Shown here one piece after another: positions 1 through 9,622 of a stretch of 64,000 nucleotides of DNA. Made by a program: the position numbers and the translations under genes. Positions within the stretch are counted from its first letter, which is position 1. Each line of letters starts with the position of its first letter. The stretch covers positions 62,001-126,000 of the forward strand of contig NZ_JALGRF010000013.1 in NCBI RefSeq assembly GCF_022815725.1, in the 5' to 3' direction. The notes under the pieces are model-generated. The model saw only the letters and a program-made list of their open reading frames with translations, ran no database searches and had not been told where the DNA came from. Source of the DNA: Streptomyces sp. APSN-46.1. GTDB taxonomy: Bacteria; Actinomycetota; Actinomycetes; Streptomycetales; Streptomycetaceae.

Positions 1-106
1 GCAGGCGATCGAGCTGCTGCTCGACAAGATGAAGCAGACGAAGTCGAACGCCGAGTTCCTGATGCAGATCGCCAAGACGACCCCGGCGGGCAAGAACGAC
101 GACTGA
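1..106 (+). CDS. rho: Transcription terminator factor Rho, C-terminal end (partial)
   Basis: The reading frame enters from the left edge and ends at the TGA at 104-106. The last 35 codons read QAIELLLDKM, then a lysine-rich linker, then a tail ending AKTTPAGKNDD. This matches the C-terminal helix of actinobacterial Rho, the RNA-dependent ATPase hexamer that terminates transcription. Only the tail is visible, so the identification leans on the neighbour: rho directly precedes rpmE and prfA in Streptomyces and Mycobacterium. No catalytic motif lies inside the window. Confidence 0.8.
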   Translation, partial: QAIELLLDKMKQTKSNAEFLMQIAKTTPAGKNDD

Positions 107-137
107 CCCGTCGCCGCGTCGCCGGCACCGCACCACC

Positions 138-175
138 GGGACCGCCCCCACCGCAGCCGCGGCGGGGGCGGTCCC
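138..175 (+). terminator. Strong hairpin after rho
   Basis: Two 17-nt arms (138-154 and 159-175) pair with a single G-T mismatch around a 4-nt loop. No T-tract follows, as is common in Streptomyces terminators. It lies 32 bp after the rho stop and should separate rho from rpmE. Confidence 0.7.
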
Positions 176-308
176 GCGTTCCCCGGCGGCCGGGCCGCAC
201 CCGCGGCGCGAGCCGGGATCTTCCAGTAGAACCCCAGCTCAGCGGCGTTCCGGGGGGATCTGGAATAGATGGCCGGTGCTTCCCGTTGAGGGGAGCGTCC
301 TCAGAATT

Positions 309-342
309 TTGACAGGCGGCCCGGTCCTGGCAGACTGGTCTG
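309..342 (+). promoter_or_regulatory. Putative rpmE promoter and small inverted repeat
   Basis: A perfect TTGACA at 309-314 is followed after 16 nt by CAGACT (331-336), a weak match to the TANNNT -10 consensus. The -10 overlaps an inverted repeat CAGAC-TG-GTCTG (331-342) that could be an operator. This is the only promoter-like signal in the 306-bp gap between rho and rpmE; the rest of the gap holds the rho hairpin and no coding signal. Confidence 0.4.
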
Positions 343-412
343 TCGGCCCCGGTTCACGCAGTGCGCAATTCGGCTCCTGCGACCCGGCGCCCTCCCGAAT
401 CTAGGAGACACC

Positions 413-628
413 TTGAAGCGCGATGTTCACCCCGAGTACGTCGAGACCCAGGTCAGCTGCACCTGCGGCGCGTCGTTCACCACTCGTAGCACCCTGACCG
501 AGGGCACCATCCGTGCCGAGGTCTGCTCCGAATGCCACCCGTTCTACACGGGCAAGCAGAAGATCCTCGACACCGGTGGCCGTGTCGCCCGCTTCGAGGC
601 CCGCTTCGGCAAGGCTGCGCAGAAGTAG
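413..628 (+). CDS. rpmE: 50S ribosomal protein L31 (zinc-binding form)
   Basis: A 71-residue protein, normal length for bL31. Cysteines at 16, 18, 38 and 41 form the zinc ribbon of the C+ type of L31, which contains zinc and in actinobacteria is replaced by a cysteine-free paralogue under zinc starvation. It binds the central protuberance of the large ribosomal subunit. The start is a TTG with an AGGAG-type ribosome binding site about 7 nt upstream (402-406). It sits between rho and prfA, the conserved actinobacterial order. Confidence in the identity is very high; the TTG start is supported by the fit to the family N-terminus (MKxDVHPEY). Confidence 0.97.
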   Translation: MKRDVHPEYVETQVSCTCGASFTTRSTLTEGTIRAEVCSECHPFYTGKQKILDTGGRVARFEARFGKAAQK

Positions 629-739
629 CGCGCTTCCGGCGCCGGATTCCGGCTGTGCCCTGTCCATAACGGGGGCAGCCGGACCGGCGCCTTTGTCGTC
701 CCGCAGCCCTTTTTCGTACTTTCACCACAGGAGCCCCCG

Positions 740-1819
740 ATGTTCGAGGCGGTCGAGGAACTGGTCGGCGAGCACGCCGACCTTGAGAAGAGGCTCGCCG
801 ACCCTTCGGTCCACTCGGATCAGGCCAACGCGCGCAAGCTCAACAAGCGCTACGCGGAGCTGACCCCGATCGTCGCGACCTTCCGAGCCTGGAAGCAGTC
901 GGCGGAGGACATCGAGACGGCCAAGGAGTTCGCGGCGGACGACCCCGATTTCTTCGCCGAGGTCAAGGAACTGACCGCGCAGCGCGAGGAGCTCACCGAG
1001 AAGCTCCGCCTGCTGCTCGTCCCGCGCGACCCCAGCGACGACAAGGACGTGCTCCTTGAGGTCAAGGCCGGCGCGGGCGGCGACGAGTCCGCCCTGTTCG
1101 CGGGCGACCTGCTGCGCATGTACCTGCGCTACGCCGAGCGCGTGGGCTGGAAGACCGAGATCATCGACGCCACCGAGTCCGAGCTCGGCGGCTACAAGGA
1201 CGTCCAGGTCTCCGTCCGCACCAAGGGCGGTAACGGCGCGACCGAGCCCGGCCAGGGCGTGTGGGCCCGCCTGAAGTACGAGGGCGGCGTGCACCGCGTC
1301 CAGCGCGTTCCGGCCACCGAGTCCCAGGGCCGCATCCACACCTCCGCCGCCGGCGTGCTCGTCACCCCGGAGGCCGAGGAGGTCGAGGTCGAGATCAACA
1401 TGAACGACCTCCGCATCGACGTGTACCGCTCCTCCGGCCCCGGCGGCCAGTCCGTCAACACCACCGACTCGGCCGTGCGCATCACGCACCTGCCGACCGG
1501 TGTGGTCGCCTCCTGCCAGAACGAGAAGAGCCAGCTCCAGAACAAGGAGCAGGCCATGCGCATCCTGCGCTCGCGCCTGCTGGCCGCCGCCCAGGAAGCC
1601 GCCGAGCAGGAGGCCTCCGACGTGCGCCGCAGCCAGGTGCGCAGCGTGGACCGGTCCGAGAAGATCCGGACGTACAACTACCCGGAAAACCGGATCTCGG
1701 ACCACCGGACCGGCTTCAAGGCGTACAACTTGGACCAGGTGCTCGACGGAGACCTCGACGCGGTCATCCAGGCCTGTGTCGACACGGACTCCGCCGCGAA
1801 GCTCGCGGCCGCGCACTGA
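740..1819 (+). CDS. prfA: Peptide chain release factor 1
   Basis: A 359-residue class I release factor that recognises UAA and UAG and triggers peptidyl-tRNA hydrolysis. The stop-codon-reading tripeptide PAT (191-193), diagnostic of RF1 rather than RF2, lies in [14 protein letters not shown]. The catalytic GGQ is at 235-237 in [10 protein letters not shown]; Gln237 is the residue methylated by PrmC, whose gene follows. Length is typical. An AGGAG lies about 8 nt before the ATG. The 83-bp gap to prmC carries a C-rich stretch with repeats of a CTCGACCCC-like unit and no gene. Confidence 0.98.
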   Translation: MFEAVEELVGEHADLEKRLADPSVHSDQANARKLNKRYAELTPIVATFRAWKQSAEDIETAKEFAADDPDFFAEVKELTAQREELTEKLRLLLVPRDPSDDKDVLLEVKAGAGGDESALFAGDLLRMYLRYAERVGWKTEIIDATESELGGYKDVQVSVRTKGGNGATEPGQGVWARLKYEGGVHRVQRVPATESQGRIHTSAAGVLVTPEAEEVEVEINMNDLRIDVYRSSGPGGQSVNTTDSAVRITHLPTGVVASCQNEKSQLQNKEQAMRILRSRLLAAAQEAAEQEASDVRRSQVRSVDRSEKIRTYNYPENRISDHRTGFKAYNLDQVLDGDLDAVIQACVDTDSAAKLAAAH

Positions 1820-1902
1820 TCCCTGCTCGACCCCTGCCTGACCCAGCTCGCCCCCGCTCGACCCCCGCTTCACCCCGTACGACAGCAGCCCGGAGGACCA
1901 GC

Positions 1903-2748
1903 GTGAACTTGCTGCTTGCCGAGGTGGCCCAGGCCACCCAGCGGCTGGCCGCCGCCGGCGTGCCCTCACCGCGCTTCGACGCGGAGGAGCTCGCGGCCTT
2001 CGTGCACGGCGTCAAACGGGGGGAACTGCACCACGTCAAGGACGCGGACTTCGACGCCCGCTACTGGGAGGCCGTCGCCCGCCGGGAGGCGCGCGAGCCG
2101 CTCCAGCACATCACCGGCCGCGCGTTCTTCCGGTACCTGGAGCTCCAGGTCGGGCCCGGGGTCTTCGTGCCCCGGCCCGAGACCGAATCGGTCGTGGACT
2201 GGGCCATACACGCCGTCCGGGCGATGGACGTCGTCGAGCCGCTGATCGTCGACCTGTGCAGCGGGTCCGGCGCCATCGCGCTGGCCATGGCACAGGAGGT
2301 GCCGCGCTCGCGCGTGCACGCCGTCGAGCTGTCCGAGGACGCGCTGCGCTGGACCCGCAAGAACGCCGAGGGCTCCCGGGTCACCGTCCACCAGGGCGAC
2401 GCGCTCAGCGCGCTGCCCGAGCTGGACGGCCAGGTCGATCTGGTGATCTCGAACCCGCCGTACATCCCGCTCACCGAGTGGGAGTACGTCGCCCCTGAGG
2501 CGCGCGACCACGATCCGGAGATGGCGCTCTTCTCCGGCGAGGACGGACTCGACACCATCCGCGGCATCGAGCGCACCGCGCACCGGCTGCTGCGGCCCGG
2601 CGGCATCGTCGTCATCGAGCACGCCGACACCCAGGGTGGCCAGGTCCCGTGGATCTTCGCCGAGGAGCGGGGCTGGGCCGACGCGGCCGACCACCCGGAC
2701 CTCAACAACCGCCCGCGCTTCGCCACCGCCCGCAAGGCCCTGCCGTGA
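1903..2748 (+). CDS. prmC: Release factor glutamine N5-methyltransferase
   Basis: A 281-residue class I SAM-dependent methyltransferase that modifies the GGQ glutamine of RF1 and RF2. The SAM-binding motif VDLCSGSGAIAL is at about 117-128 and the substrate-binding catalytic NPPY motif at 184-187 (VISNPPYIPL). The open frame extends far upstream, but the GTG at 1903 is chosen because GGAGGA lies 5-10 nt before it and the family N-terminal helical domain starts here; upstream residues only mirror prfA in another frame. Its position directly after its substrate gene prfA is conserved in bacteria. Confidence 0.96.
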   Translation: MNLLLAEVAQATQRLAAAGVPSPRFDAEELAAFVHGVKRGELHHVKDADFDARYWEAVARREAREPLQHITGRAFFRYLELQVGPGVFVPRPETESVVDWAIHAVRAMDVVEPLIVDLCSGSGAIALAMAQEVPRSRVHAVELSEDALRWTRKNAEGSRVTVHQGDALSALPELDGQVDLVISNPPYIPLTEWEYVAPEARDHDPEMALFSGEDGLDTIRGIERTAHRLLRPGGIVVIEHADTQGGQVPWIFAEERGWADAADHPDLNNRPRFATARKALP

Positions 2749-2797
2749 CGGGCGCGACCTTTCCCGCCACCCCCCTGCTGCACGAGGAGGCCCGCTG

Positions 2798-3445
2798 ATG
2801 GCCCGGCGATACGACTGCAACGACGCGACGGACCGTAAGACGGGTCTGCGCGAAGCGGCGTCCGCCGTGCGCCGCGGCGAGCTCGTCGTGCTGCCCACCG
2901 ACACCCTCTACGGGATCGGCGCGGACGCCTTCAGCGCGGAGGCCGTCCACGACCTGCTCGCCGCCAAGGGGCGGGGCCGCGGCATGCCCACCCCTGTCCT
3001 CATCGGCTCTCCGAACACCCTGCACGGCCTCGTCACGGACTTCTCCGAGCAGGCGTGGGAGCTGGTCGACGCCTTCTGGCCGGGCGCGCTGACGCTCGTC
3101 GCCAAGCACCAGCCGTCGCTGGCGTGGGACCTGGGGGAGACCCGGGGGACCGTGGCGGTACGTATGCCCCTGCACCCCGTCGCGATCGAGCTGCTGACCG
3201 AGGTCGGGCCGATGGCCGTGTCCTCCGCGAACCTGTCCGGGCACCCGGCGCCGGAGGACTGCGACGCGGCGCGCGCGATGCTGGGCGACTCGGTGTCCGT
3301 GTACCTGGACGGCGGGCCGACTCCGGGGATCCAGCCGTCGTCGATCGTCGATGTCACCGGGAAGGTTCCCGTCCTGCTGCGCGAGGGGGCGCTGACCGCA
3401 GAGCAGCTGCGGGAGGTCGTACCCGACCTCGAGGTGGCCCCGTGA
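2798..3445 (+). CDS. tsaC: L-threonylcarbamoyladenylate synthase
   Basis: A 215-residue YrdC/Sua5-domain protein that makes threonylcarbamoyl-AMP from threonine, bicarbonate and ATP for the t6A37 modification of ANN-decoding tRNAs. The signature PTDTLYGI (33-40) and the later SSANLSG segment, both in the substrate pocket, are visible. It consists of the YrdC domain alone without the extra C-terminal Sua5 domain. Start is the ATG at 2798 with GAGGAGG about 9 nt upstream. Its TGA overlaps the GTG of the next gene (GTGA), so the two are translationally coupled. Mycobacterium has the same prmC-sua5 order. Confidence 0.95.
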   Translation: MARRYDCNDATDRKTGLREAASAVRRGELVVLPTDTLYGIGADAFSAEAVHDLLAAKGRGRGMPTPVLIGSPNTLHGLVTDFSEQAWELVDAFWPGALTLVAKHQPSLAWDLGETRGTVAVRMPLHPVAIELLTEVGPMAVSSANLSGHPAPEDCDAARAMLGDSVSVYLDGGPTPGIQPSSIVDVTGKVPVLLREGALTAEQLREVVPDLEVAP

Positions 3446-4074
3446 GCCCTGAGGGGCGTGGCATAGCCGGGGAGAGCACCTTCCGCATCCTCCACGTCAG
3501 CACCGGCAACGTGTGCCGCTCGCCCATCACCGAGCGGCTGACGCGGCATGCGCTGTCGCACCGGCTGGGCGGTCTCGTGACCGGGGACCTCATCGTCGAG
3601 AGCGCCGGTACCTGGGGCCACGAGGGTGCCCCCATGGAGGCGAACGCGGCGGCCGTCCTGGCGGACTTCGGCGCGGACGCGTCGGGGTTCACCGGGCGTG
3701 AGCTGCTGGACGAGCACGTCATACGCGCGGACCTGGTCCTCACGGCGACCCGTGACCACCGGGCGCAGGTCATCTCGATGGGACATTCGGCGGGCCTGCG
3801 CACCTTCACGCTGAAGGAGTTCACGCGGCTGGTGCGGGCGATAGATCCGGCCACGCTGCCGCCGCTGGACGACGGGATGGCGGAGCGGGCGCGGGCGCTG
3901 GTGCGGGCCGCCGCGGCGTTGCGCGGGTGGCTGTTGGCGCCGTCGCCCGACGCGGACGAGGTGTACGACCCGTACGGGGCGCCGATCACGTTCTTCCGAT
4001 CGATCGGCGACGAGATCAACCAGGCGCTGGACCCCGTGGTCACGGCCCTGACGGGCGTCACCGCGTCACGCTGA
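3442..4074 (+). CDS. Low-molecular-weight protein-tyrosine-phosphatase-like protein, nucleophile Cys replaced by Ser
   Basis: A 210-residue protein of the LMW-PTP/arsenate-reductase fold. The phosphate-loop region reads ILHVSTGNVCRSPITE. Aligned to the family pattern V-C-x-G-N-x-C-R-S-P, the catalytic cysteine is Ser20 (codon AGC at 3499-3501), while the phosphate-binding Arg26 and Ser27 and the second cysteine Cys25 are kept. The general-acid Asp-Pro (VYDPYG) is also present near the C-terminus. It is therefore probably not a standard cysteine phosphatase; a phosphate- or phosphotyrosine-binding role is possible. It is longer than minimal LMW-PTPs (about 150-160 aa). The GTG start overlaps the tsaC stop by 4 bp. 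Confidence 0.85.
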   Translation: MSPEGRGIAGESTFRILHVSTGNVCRSPITERLTRHALSHRLGGLVTGDLIVESAGTWGHEGAPMEANAAAVLADFGADASGFTGRELLDEHVIRADLVLTATRDHRAQVISMGHSAGLRTFTLKEFTRLVRAIDPATLPPLDDGMAERARALVRAAAALRGWLLAPSPDADEVYDPYGAPITFFRSIGDEINQALDPVVTALTGVTASR

Positions 4075-4137
4075 CCCTGCCGGGTGGCACGCGCCGCTGC
4101 GCGGGGCCTTTCTCCCCGCCCCGCCCTTTCTCCGTCT

Positions 4138-4184
4138 CCTGGGGCTCCGCCCCAGACCCCGCGCCTCAAACGCCGGCGAGGCTG
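4138..4184 (+). repeat. Dispersed Streptomyces intergenic repeat, copy 1
   Basis: The stretch after the phosphatase gene contains a small stem TGGGG-CTCCG-CCCCA (4140-4154), then AGACCCCGCGCCTCAAACGCCGGC-type sequence (in part 4154-4184). The same module, inverted and extended, occurs at 49783-49854, and a core-only copy at 10502-10524. It likely acts as a terminator or RNA-stability element for the tsaC-phosphatase operon. Confidence 0.65.
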
Positions 4185-4263
4185 GAATGACGGCGCGGCT
4201 GGAAATGTGTGGACGGGGTGCCGGGCCTAGAGTGGCTGTACCCGGTACCCATGGAGTCGCGCC

Positions 4264-5511
4264 ATGAGCGTCATCACCCAGCCGACGGGCCTGCTGCGGC
4301 AGCAGGATCCGCAGATGGCCGACGTGCTCGCGGGGGAGGCACGCCGGCAGGCGGACACGCTCCAGCTCAGCGCCGCCGAGAACTTCACCTCGCCCGCCGT
4401 GCTCGCGGCGCTCGGCTCGGCCCTCGCCAACAAGTACGCCGAGGGATACCCCGGCGCCCGCCACCACGGCGGCTGCGAGTACGCCGACCTGGCCGAACGG
4501 ATCGCCATCGAGCGCGCCATGGCCCTGTTCGGGGTCGAGCACGCCAATGTGCAGCCGCACTCCGGATCCTCCGCCGTGCTGGCCGCGTACGCCGCGCTGC
4601 TGCGCCCCGGGGACACCGTGCTGGCGATGGGCCTCCCGTACGGCGGGCACCTCACCCACGGCTCTCCCGCCAACTTCTCCGGGCGCTGGTTCGACTTCGT
4701 CGGGTACGGCGTCGACGCCGAGACGGGCCTGATCGACTACCGGCAGGTGCAGGAGCTCGCCCGTACGCACCGGCCCAAGGCGATCGTGTGCGGCTCGATC
4801 TGCTACCCGCGCCACCCCGAGTACTCCGTGTTCCGGGAGATCGCCGACGAGGTCGGCGCGTATCTGATCGCCGACGCCGCGCACCCGATCGGGCTCGTCG
4901 CCGGCGGCGCGGCCCCCAGCCCCGTCCCGTACGCCGACATCGTCTGCGCGACGACCCACAAGGTGCTGCGCGGCCCCCGCGGCGGAATGATCCTGTGCGG
5001 CGCCGAGTTCGCCGAGCGCATCGACCGGGCGGTGTTCCCCTTCACCCAGGGCGGCGCCCAGATGCACACCATCGCCGCCAAGGCCGTGGCCTTCGGCGAG
5101 GCCGCCAGTCCGGCGTTCACCACGTACGCGCACCGCGTCGTCGCCAATGCGCGGGTCCTGGCCGAGGAACTGGAGGCCCGCGGTTTCCTGCTGACGACCG
5201 GGGGCACCGACACGCATCTGATCAGCGCCGACCCCGCGCCCCTCGGGCTGGACGGGCCGACCGCGCGCGGCCGGCTGGCCGCCGCCGGGATCGTCCTCGA
5301 AACCTGCGCCCTCCCCTACGGGGACCAGCGGGGCATCCGGCTCGGTACGGCGGCGGTGACCACGCAGGGGATGGGGGAGCCGGAGATGCGCAGGATCGCC
5401 GACCTGTTCGCCGCCGCCCTGAGCGGCGAGGTGGCCGACGCGACGAAAACGACGAGAACCCGCTCGGACGTGACCGCGCTGGCGCTCGGATTTCCCCCGT
5501 ACGGGGTTTAA
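4264..5511 (+). CDS. glyA: Serine hydroxymethyltransferase family protein (divergent GlyA paralogue)
   Basis: A 415-residue fold-type I PLP enzyme of the SHMT family, which interconverts serine and glycine with tetrahydrofolate. The PLP lysine lies in ATTHKVLRGPRGG; the PLP-contacting Asp and His are in DAAHPIGLVAGG; the carboxylate-binding Arg is in GIRLGT; the Tyr and catalytic Glu of NKYAEGY (Tyr58, Glu60) are kept. The canonical KRYYGG is ARHHGG (65-70), so the catalytic tyrosine equivalent to E. coli Tyr65 is His68. Streptomyces carry more than one glyA, so this may be a secondary isozyme or have a changed substrate. ATG at 4264; a 78-115 bp gap separates it from the next gene. Confidence 0.82.
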   Translation: MSVITQPTGLLRQQDPQMADVLAGEARRQADTLQLSAAENFTSPAVLAALGSALANKYAEGYPGARHHGGCEYADLAERIAIERAMALFGVEHANVQPHSGSSAVLAAYAALLRPGDTVLAMGLPYGGHLTHGSPANFSGRWFDFVGYGVDAETGLIDYRQVQELARTHRPKAIVCGSICYPRHPEYSVFREIADEVGAYLIADAAHPIGLVAGGAAPSPVPYADIVCATTHKVLRGPRGGMILCGAEFAERIDRAVFPFTQGGAQMHTIAAKAVAFGEAASPAFTTYAHRVVANARVLAEELEARGFLLTTGGTDTHLISADPAPLGLDGPTARGRLAAAGIVLETCALPYGDQRGIRLGTAAVTTQGMGEPEMRRIADLFAAALSGEVADATKTTRTRSDVTALALGFPPYGV

Positions 5512-5626
5512 CGGGTCAAGAAGAACGTAGTGCAACCGTGATACCGGCACCTCGCGTCCTCGAAGCGGGGGACATCGCGGCTAATGTGTGGGGCTGAGAT
5601 GGCCGGCGATACATCTGGGGCAGCCC

Positions 5627-6961
5627 GTGCGTGAATATCTGCTGACGCTTTGCGTCACGGTCGCGGTGACCTATCTGCTCACGGGGCCCGTGCGGAAGTT
5701 CGCGATCGCGGTCGGCGCGATGCCCGCGATCCGGGCCCGCGACGTGCACCGCGAGCCGACACCGCGGCTCGGCGGCATCGCCATGTTCGGCGGCCTGTGC
5801 GCGGGCCTGCTGGTCGCGGACCACCTGCAGAACCTCAACAGCGTCTTCGAGCTGTCGAACGAACCGCGCGCGCTGCTCTCCGGGGCGGCGCTGATCTGGC
5901 TGGTCGGCGTTCTCGACGACAAATTCGAGATCGACGCCCTGATCAAGCTCGGCGCCCAGATGATCTCCGCGGGCGTGATGGTGATGCAGGGTCTGACGAT
6001 CCTGTTCATCCCGGTCCCCTTCATCGGCACGGTCTCGCTCACCCAGTGGCAGGGCAACCTGCTCACCGTGGCCCTCGTCGTGATCACGATCAACGCCGTG
6101 AACTTCGTGGACGGTCTCGACGGCCTGGCGGCCGGCATGGTCTGCATCGCCGCCTGCGCGTTCTTCCTCTACGGCTATCGGATCTGGTTCGGCTACGGCA
6201 TCGAGGCCGCCGCGCCCGCGACCCTCTTCGCCGCGATCCTGATGGGCATGTGCCTGGGCTTCCTCCCGCACAACATGCACCCCGCCCGGATCTTCATGGG
6301 CGACTCCGGCTCGATGCTGATCGGCCTGGTGCTGGCCGCCGGCGCCATCTCCATCACCGGGCAGGTGGACCCGGACGCGCTCGGGCTCTTCGCGGGCGGT
6401 GAGCGCAACGCGACGCACGCGATGCTGCCGGTCTTCATCCCGCTGATCCTGCCGCTGACGATCATCGCCATCCCGATGGCGGACCTGGTCCTGGCCATCG
6501 TGCGGCGCACCTGGAAGGGCCAGTCCCCGTTCGCGGCCGACCGCGGTCACCTGCACCACCGGCTGCTGGAGCTCGGGCATTCCCACAGCCGCGCGGTGCT
6601 GATCATGTACTTCTGGACGGGGCTCATCGCCTTCGGCGCGGTGGCCTACTCCGTGCACTCCACCTCGATGTGGATCGTGCTCGCCATCGCCGCCCTGAGC
6701 GCCGTGGGCCTGATCCTGCTGCTCCTGCCGCGCTTCACCCCGCGCGCCCCGCGCTGGGCCGAGGCCCTCGTCCCGCCGCGCTACCGGCACGCGACGCGGC
6801 GTGCCGAGGCGGCCGCGGAAGCGGCCGCACGCGAGGCGACGGCCACCGAGCCGACCCCTGCCCGCCCCGTCGCGGCGGGAGTGTCCGGCGTCAACGGAGC
6901 GACCGCGGTAGGCCCCCGTTCGCGCTTCCCCGAGCGACGTAAGGCCGAATCGACCCGCTGA
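5627..6961 (+). CDS. Undecaprenyl-phosphate sugar-1-phosphate transferase (MraY/WecA/TagO family)
   Basis: A 444-residue polytopic membrane enzyme that links a UDP-activated sugar phosphate (probably GlcNAc-1-P) to a polyprenyl phosphate, the first step of a cell-envelope glycan. Family motifs are the DD pair at 97-98 (GVLDDKFEID), NFVDGLDGLA, and the catalytic MGDSGSM loop after HNMHPAR. About eleven hydrophobic segments are visible, with a charged Ala/Glu-rich cytoplasmic tail. A wecA/rfe homologue sits at the same place before the atp operon in Mycobacterium. Start GTG 5627 is chosen because the family N-terminus MREYLLTL starts here; the in-frame ATG at 5588 adds a non-conserved leader. 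Exact sugar is not deducible. Confidence 0.88.
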   Translation: MREYLLTLCVTVAVTYLLTGPVRKFAIAVGAMPAIRARDVHREPTPRLGGIAMFGGLCAGLLVADHLQNLNSVFELSNEPRALLSGAALIWLVGVLDDKFEIDALIKLGAQMISAGVMVMQGLTILFIPVPFIGTVSLTQWQGNLLTVALVVITINAVNFVDGLDGLAAGMVCIAACAFFLYGYRIWFGYGIEAAAPATLFAAILMGMCLGFLPHNMHPARIFMGDSGSMLIGLVLAAGAISITGQVDPDALGLFAGGERNATHAMLPVFIPLILPLTIIAIPMADLVLAIVRRTWKGQSPFAADRGHLHHRLLELGHSHSRAVLIMYFWTGLIAFGAVAYSVHSTSMWIVLAIAALSAVGLILLLLPRFTPRAPRWAEALVPPRYRHATRRAEAAAEAAAREATATEPTPARPVAAGVSGVNGATAVGPRSRFPERRKAESTR

Positions 6962-7093
6962 CGCCGCAGGAGCATGTCGGATATGGGGCGCCTTTAGCAC
7001 ACAAGCCGCCTCTTCATCGTGCACACACGGGCGGGTTAACTCTCATGTGTGACAGTGGGCACACCCACCAGGTAAAGCTCTCATCAAATAGTT

Positions 7094-7109
7094 TGTGATA
7101 CCGTTCACT
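7094..7109 (+). promoter_or_regulatory. CRP-like palindrome upstream of the atp operon
   Basis: TGTGA-TACCGT-TCACT matches the TGTGA-N6-TCACA consensus of CRP-family regulators in 9 of 10 half-site bases. It lies in the 284-bp gap before atpI, together with a TAGTTT box (7089-7094), a candidate -10. Streptomyces encode a Crp protein, so a cAMP- or growth-linked input into ATP synthase expression is plausible but unproven. Confidence 0.4.
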
Positions 7110-7130
7110 AAACCCGGCGACAGAGCCGAA

Positions 7131-7150
7131 GGACCGTAGTGCGACGGTCC
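7131..7150 (+). other. Hairpin in the atp leader
   Basis: GGACCGT (7131-7137) and ACGGTCC (7144-7150) form a perfect 7-bp stem with a 6-nt loop, 95 bp before atpI. Further on, a tandem duplication of the 10-mer GTACGAGTCC lies at 7194-7213. No coding potential was seen in the leader. Confidence 0.4.
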
Positions 7151-7245
7151 CTTGGCCCGAGGCGCGCCCTCGGACCGGGCTTACGCTCGTCCCGTACGAG
7201 TCCGTACGAGTCCGTGCCCCCACCACCACGCGGAGCTACCCCGCC

Positions 7246-7683
7246 ATGCGGTCAGATGACGTCCGACTCCTCCTGCAAGCCGCCGTACCCACCGCTATCG
7301 CCGGCGCTATCGCCGCCGTGATCAGCGCGCTGGTCGTCGGGGGCAAGGGAGCGGTCGGTGCCATCGTCGCGACGCTGCTGGTGATCCTGTTCATGGGCCT
7401 CGGATTCATCGTTCTACAGCGCACGGCGAAATCACTGCCGCATCTCTTCCAGGCCATGGGGCTCATGCTCTACGCGGCCCAGATTCTGCTGCTCTTCGTC
7501 TTTCTCGCCGCGTTCAAGAACACGACGCTGTTCCACCCCAAGGCATTCGCGATCACGCTCGTCGCCACCACCCTCGTGTGGATCGGCGCACAGACGCGTG
7601 CTCACATGAAGGCAAAGATCCTTTACGTCGAACCGGACTCGACGAAGGGCGACAAGCCCGGAAATTCGGGGCCGAAGTCGTGA
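7246..7683 (+). CDS. atpI: ATP synthase protein I-like membrane protein
   Basis: A 145-residue protein with four hydrophobic segments (about 12-32, 35-57, 70-92, 100-118) and a charged C-terminal tail. It occupies the first position of the ATP synthase operon, where atpI (an assembly helper for the c-ring or a cation-related function) normally stands. Sequence conservation is low in this family, so the call rests on topology and position; Mycobacterium has an equivalent gene (Rv1303) between wecA and atpB. ATG at 7246, weak CGGAG-type ribosome binding site. It is followed by a 225-bp gap before atpB. Confidence 0.82.
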   Translation: MRSDDVRLLLQAAVPTAIAGAIAAVISALVVGGKGAVGAIVATLLVILFMGLGFIVLQRTAKSLPHLFQAMGLMLYAAQILLLFVFLAAFKNTTLFHPKAFAITLVATTLVWIGAQTRAHMKAKILYVEPDSTKGDKPGNSGPKS

Positions 7684-7908
7684 AGGGTAGGGCCGGGATA
7701 AGTGGGCGTTCGAGATCCTGCTATCGTCCGGTGCCAACTGCGGCACTGCGGGCGCGGGCATCTGAGCTGACGCCTGTTCCATCGCGAGGCTCGATGCCTG
7801 ACTGCCGCCCCACCATCCGTAACACCAGTCCAGTGCCGAACTGCGGCCATACGCCGCGCCGACACAACGAGGTTGCCGTACCTATGCGCCACGCTGAAGG
7901 AGCCCGCG

Positions 7909-9038
<1,130 letters not shown>

Positions 9039-9079
9039 TCTTCGGATTCACGACCAGCCACTAGACGAAAGGCACTGAA

Positions 9080-9622
9080 GTGAACCTCCTGGTTCTCGCG
9101 GCTGAGGAAGCTGAAAGCCCCCTCATCCCGCCGATCCCCGAGCTCGTCATCGGTCTGATCGCCTTCGTCATCGTCTTCGGTTTCCTCGCGAAGAAGCTCC
9201 TCCCGAACATCAACAAGGTTCTGGACGAGCGTCACGCGGCGATCGAGGGCGGTATCGAGAAGGCTGAGGCCGCTCAGACCGAGGCCCAGAGCGTTCTGGA
9301 GCAGTACAAGGCCCAGCTCGCCGAAGCCCGGCACGAGGCCGCGCGCCTGCGCCAGGAAGCGCTGGAGCAGGGCACTGCGCTCAAGGAAGAACTGCGCGCA
9401 GAGGGCCAGCGGCAGCGTGAGGAGATCATCGCTGCCGGCCACACCCAGATCGAGGCTGACCGCAAGGCCGCCTCTCAGGCGCTGCGTCAGGACGTGGGCA
9501 AGCTCGCCACCGACCTGGCCGGCAAGCTCGTCGGGGAGTCCCTTGAGGACGCCGCCCGTCAGAGCCGCACCATCGACCGTTTCCTCAGCGAGCTTGAGGA
9601 GAAGGCCGAGGCGGCCCGATGA
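9080..9622 (+). CDS. atpF: F1Fo ATP synthase subunit b
   Basis: A 180-residue peripheral-stalk subunit: one N-terminal membrane helix (about 20-40, PELVIGLIAFVIVFGFLAKKLL), then a long Glu/Ala/Arg-rich coiled coil that dimerises and reaches F1. Length is typical. GTG start at 9080 with an AAAGG-type ribosome binding site. The stop overlaps the atpH start by 4 bp (ATGA), so b and delta are translationally coupled. Unlike mycobacteria, b and delta are separate and there is no b-delta fusion. Confidence 0.96.
   Translation: MNLLVLAAEEAESPLIPPIPELVIGLIAFVIVFGFLAKKLLPNINKVLDERHAAIEGGIEKAEAAQTEAQSVLEQYKAQLAEARHEAARLRQEALEQGTALKEELRAEGQRQREEIIAAGHTQIEADRKAASQALRQDVGKLATDLAGKLVGESLEDAARQSRTIDRFLSELEEKAEAAR

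Noticed and set aside
722-1969. A 415-codon minus-strand frame opposite prfA
   Set aside because: Low-complexity Gly/Leu/Arg shadow of a well-conserved gene.
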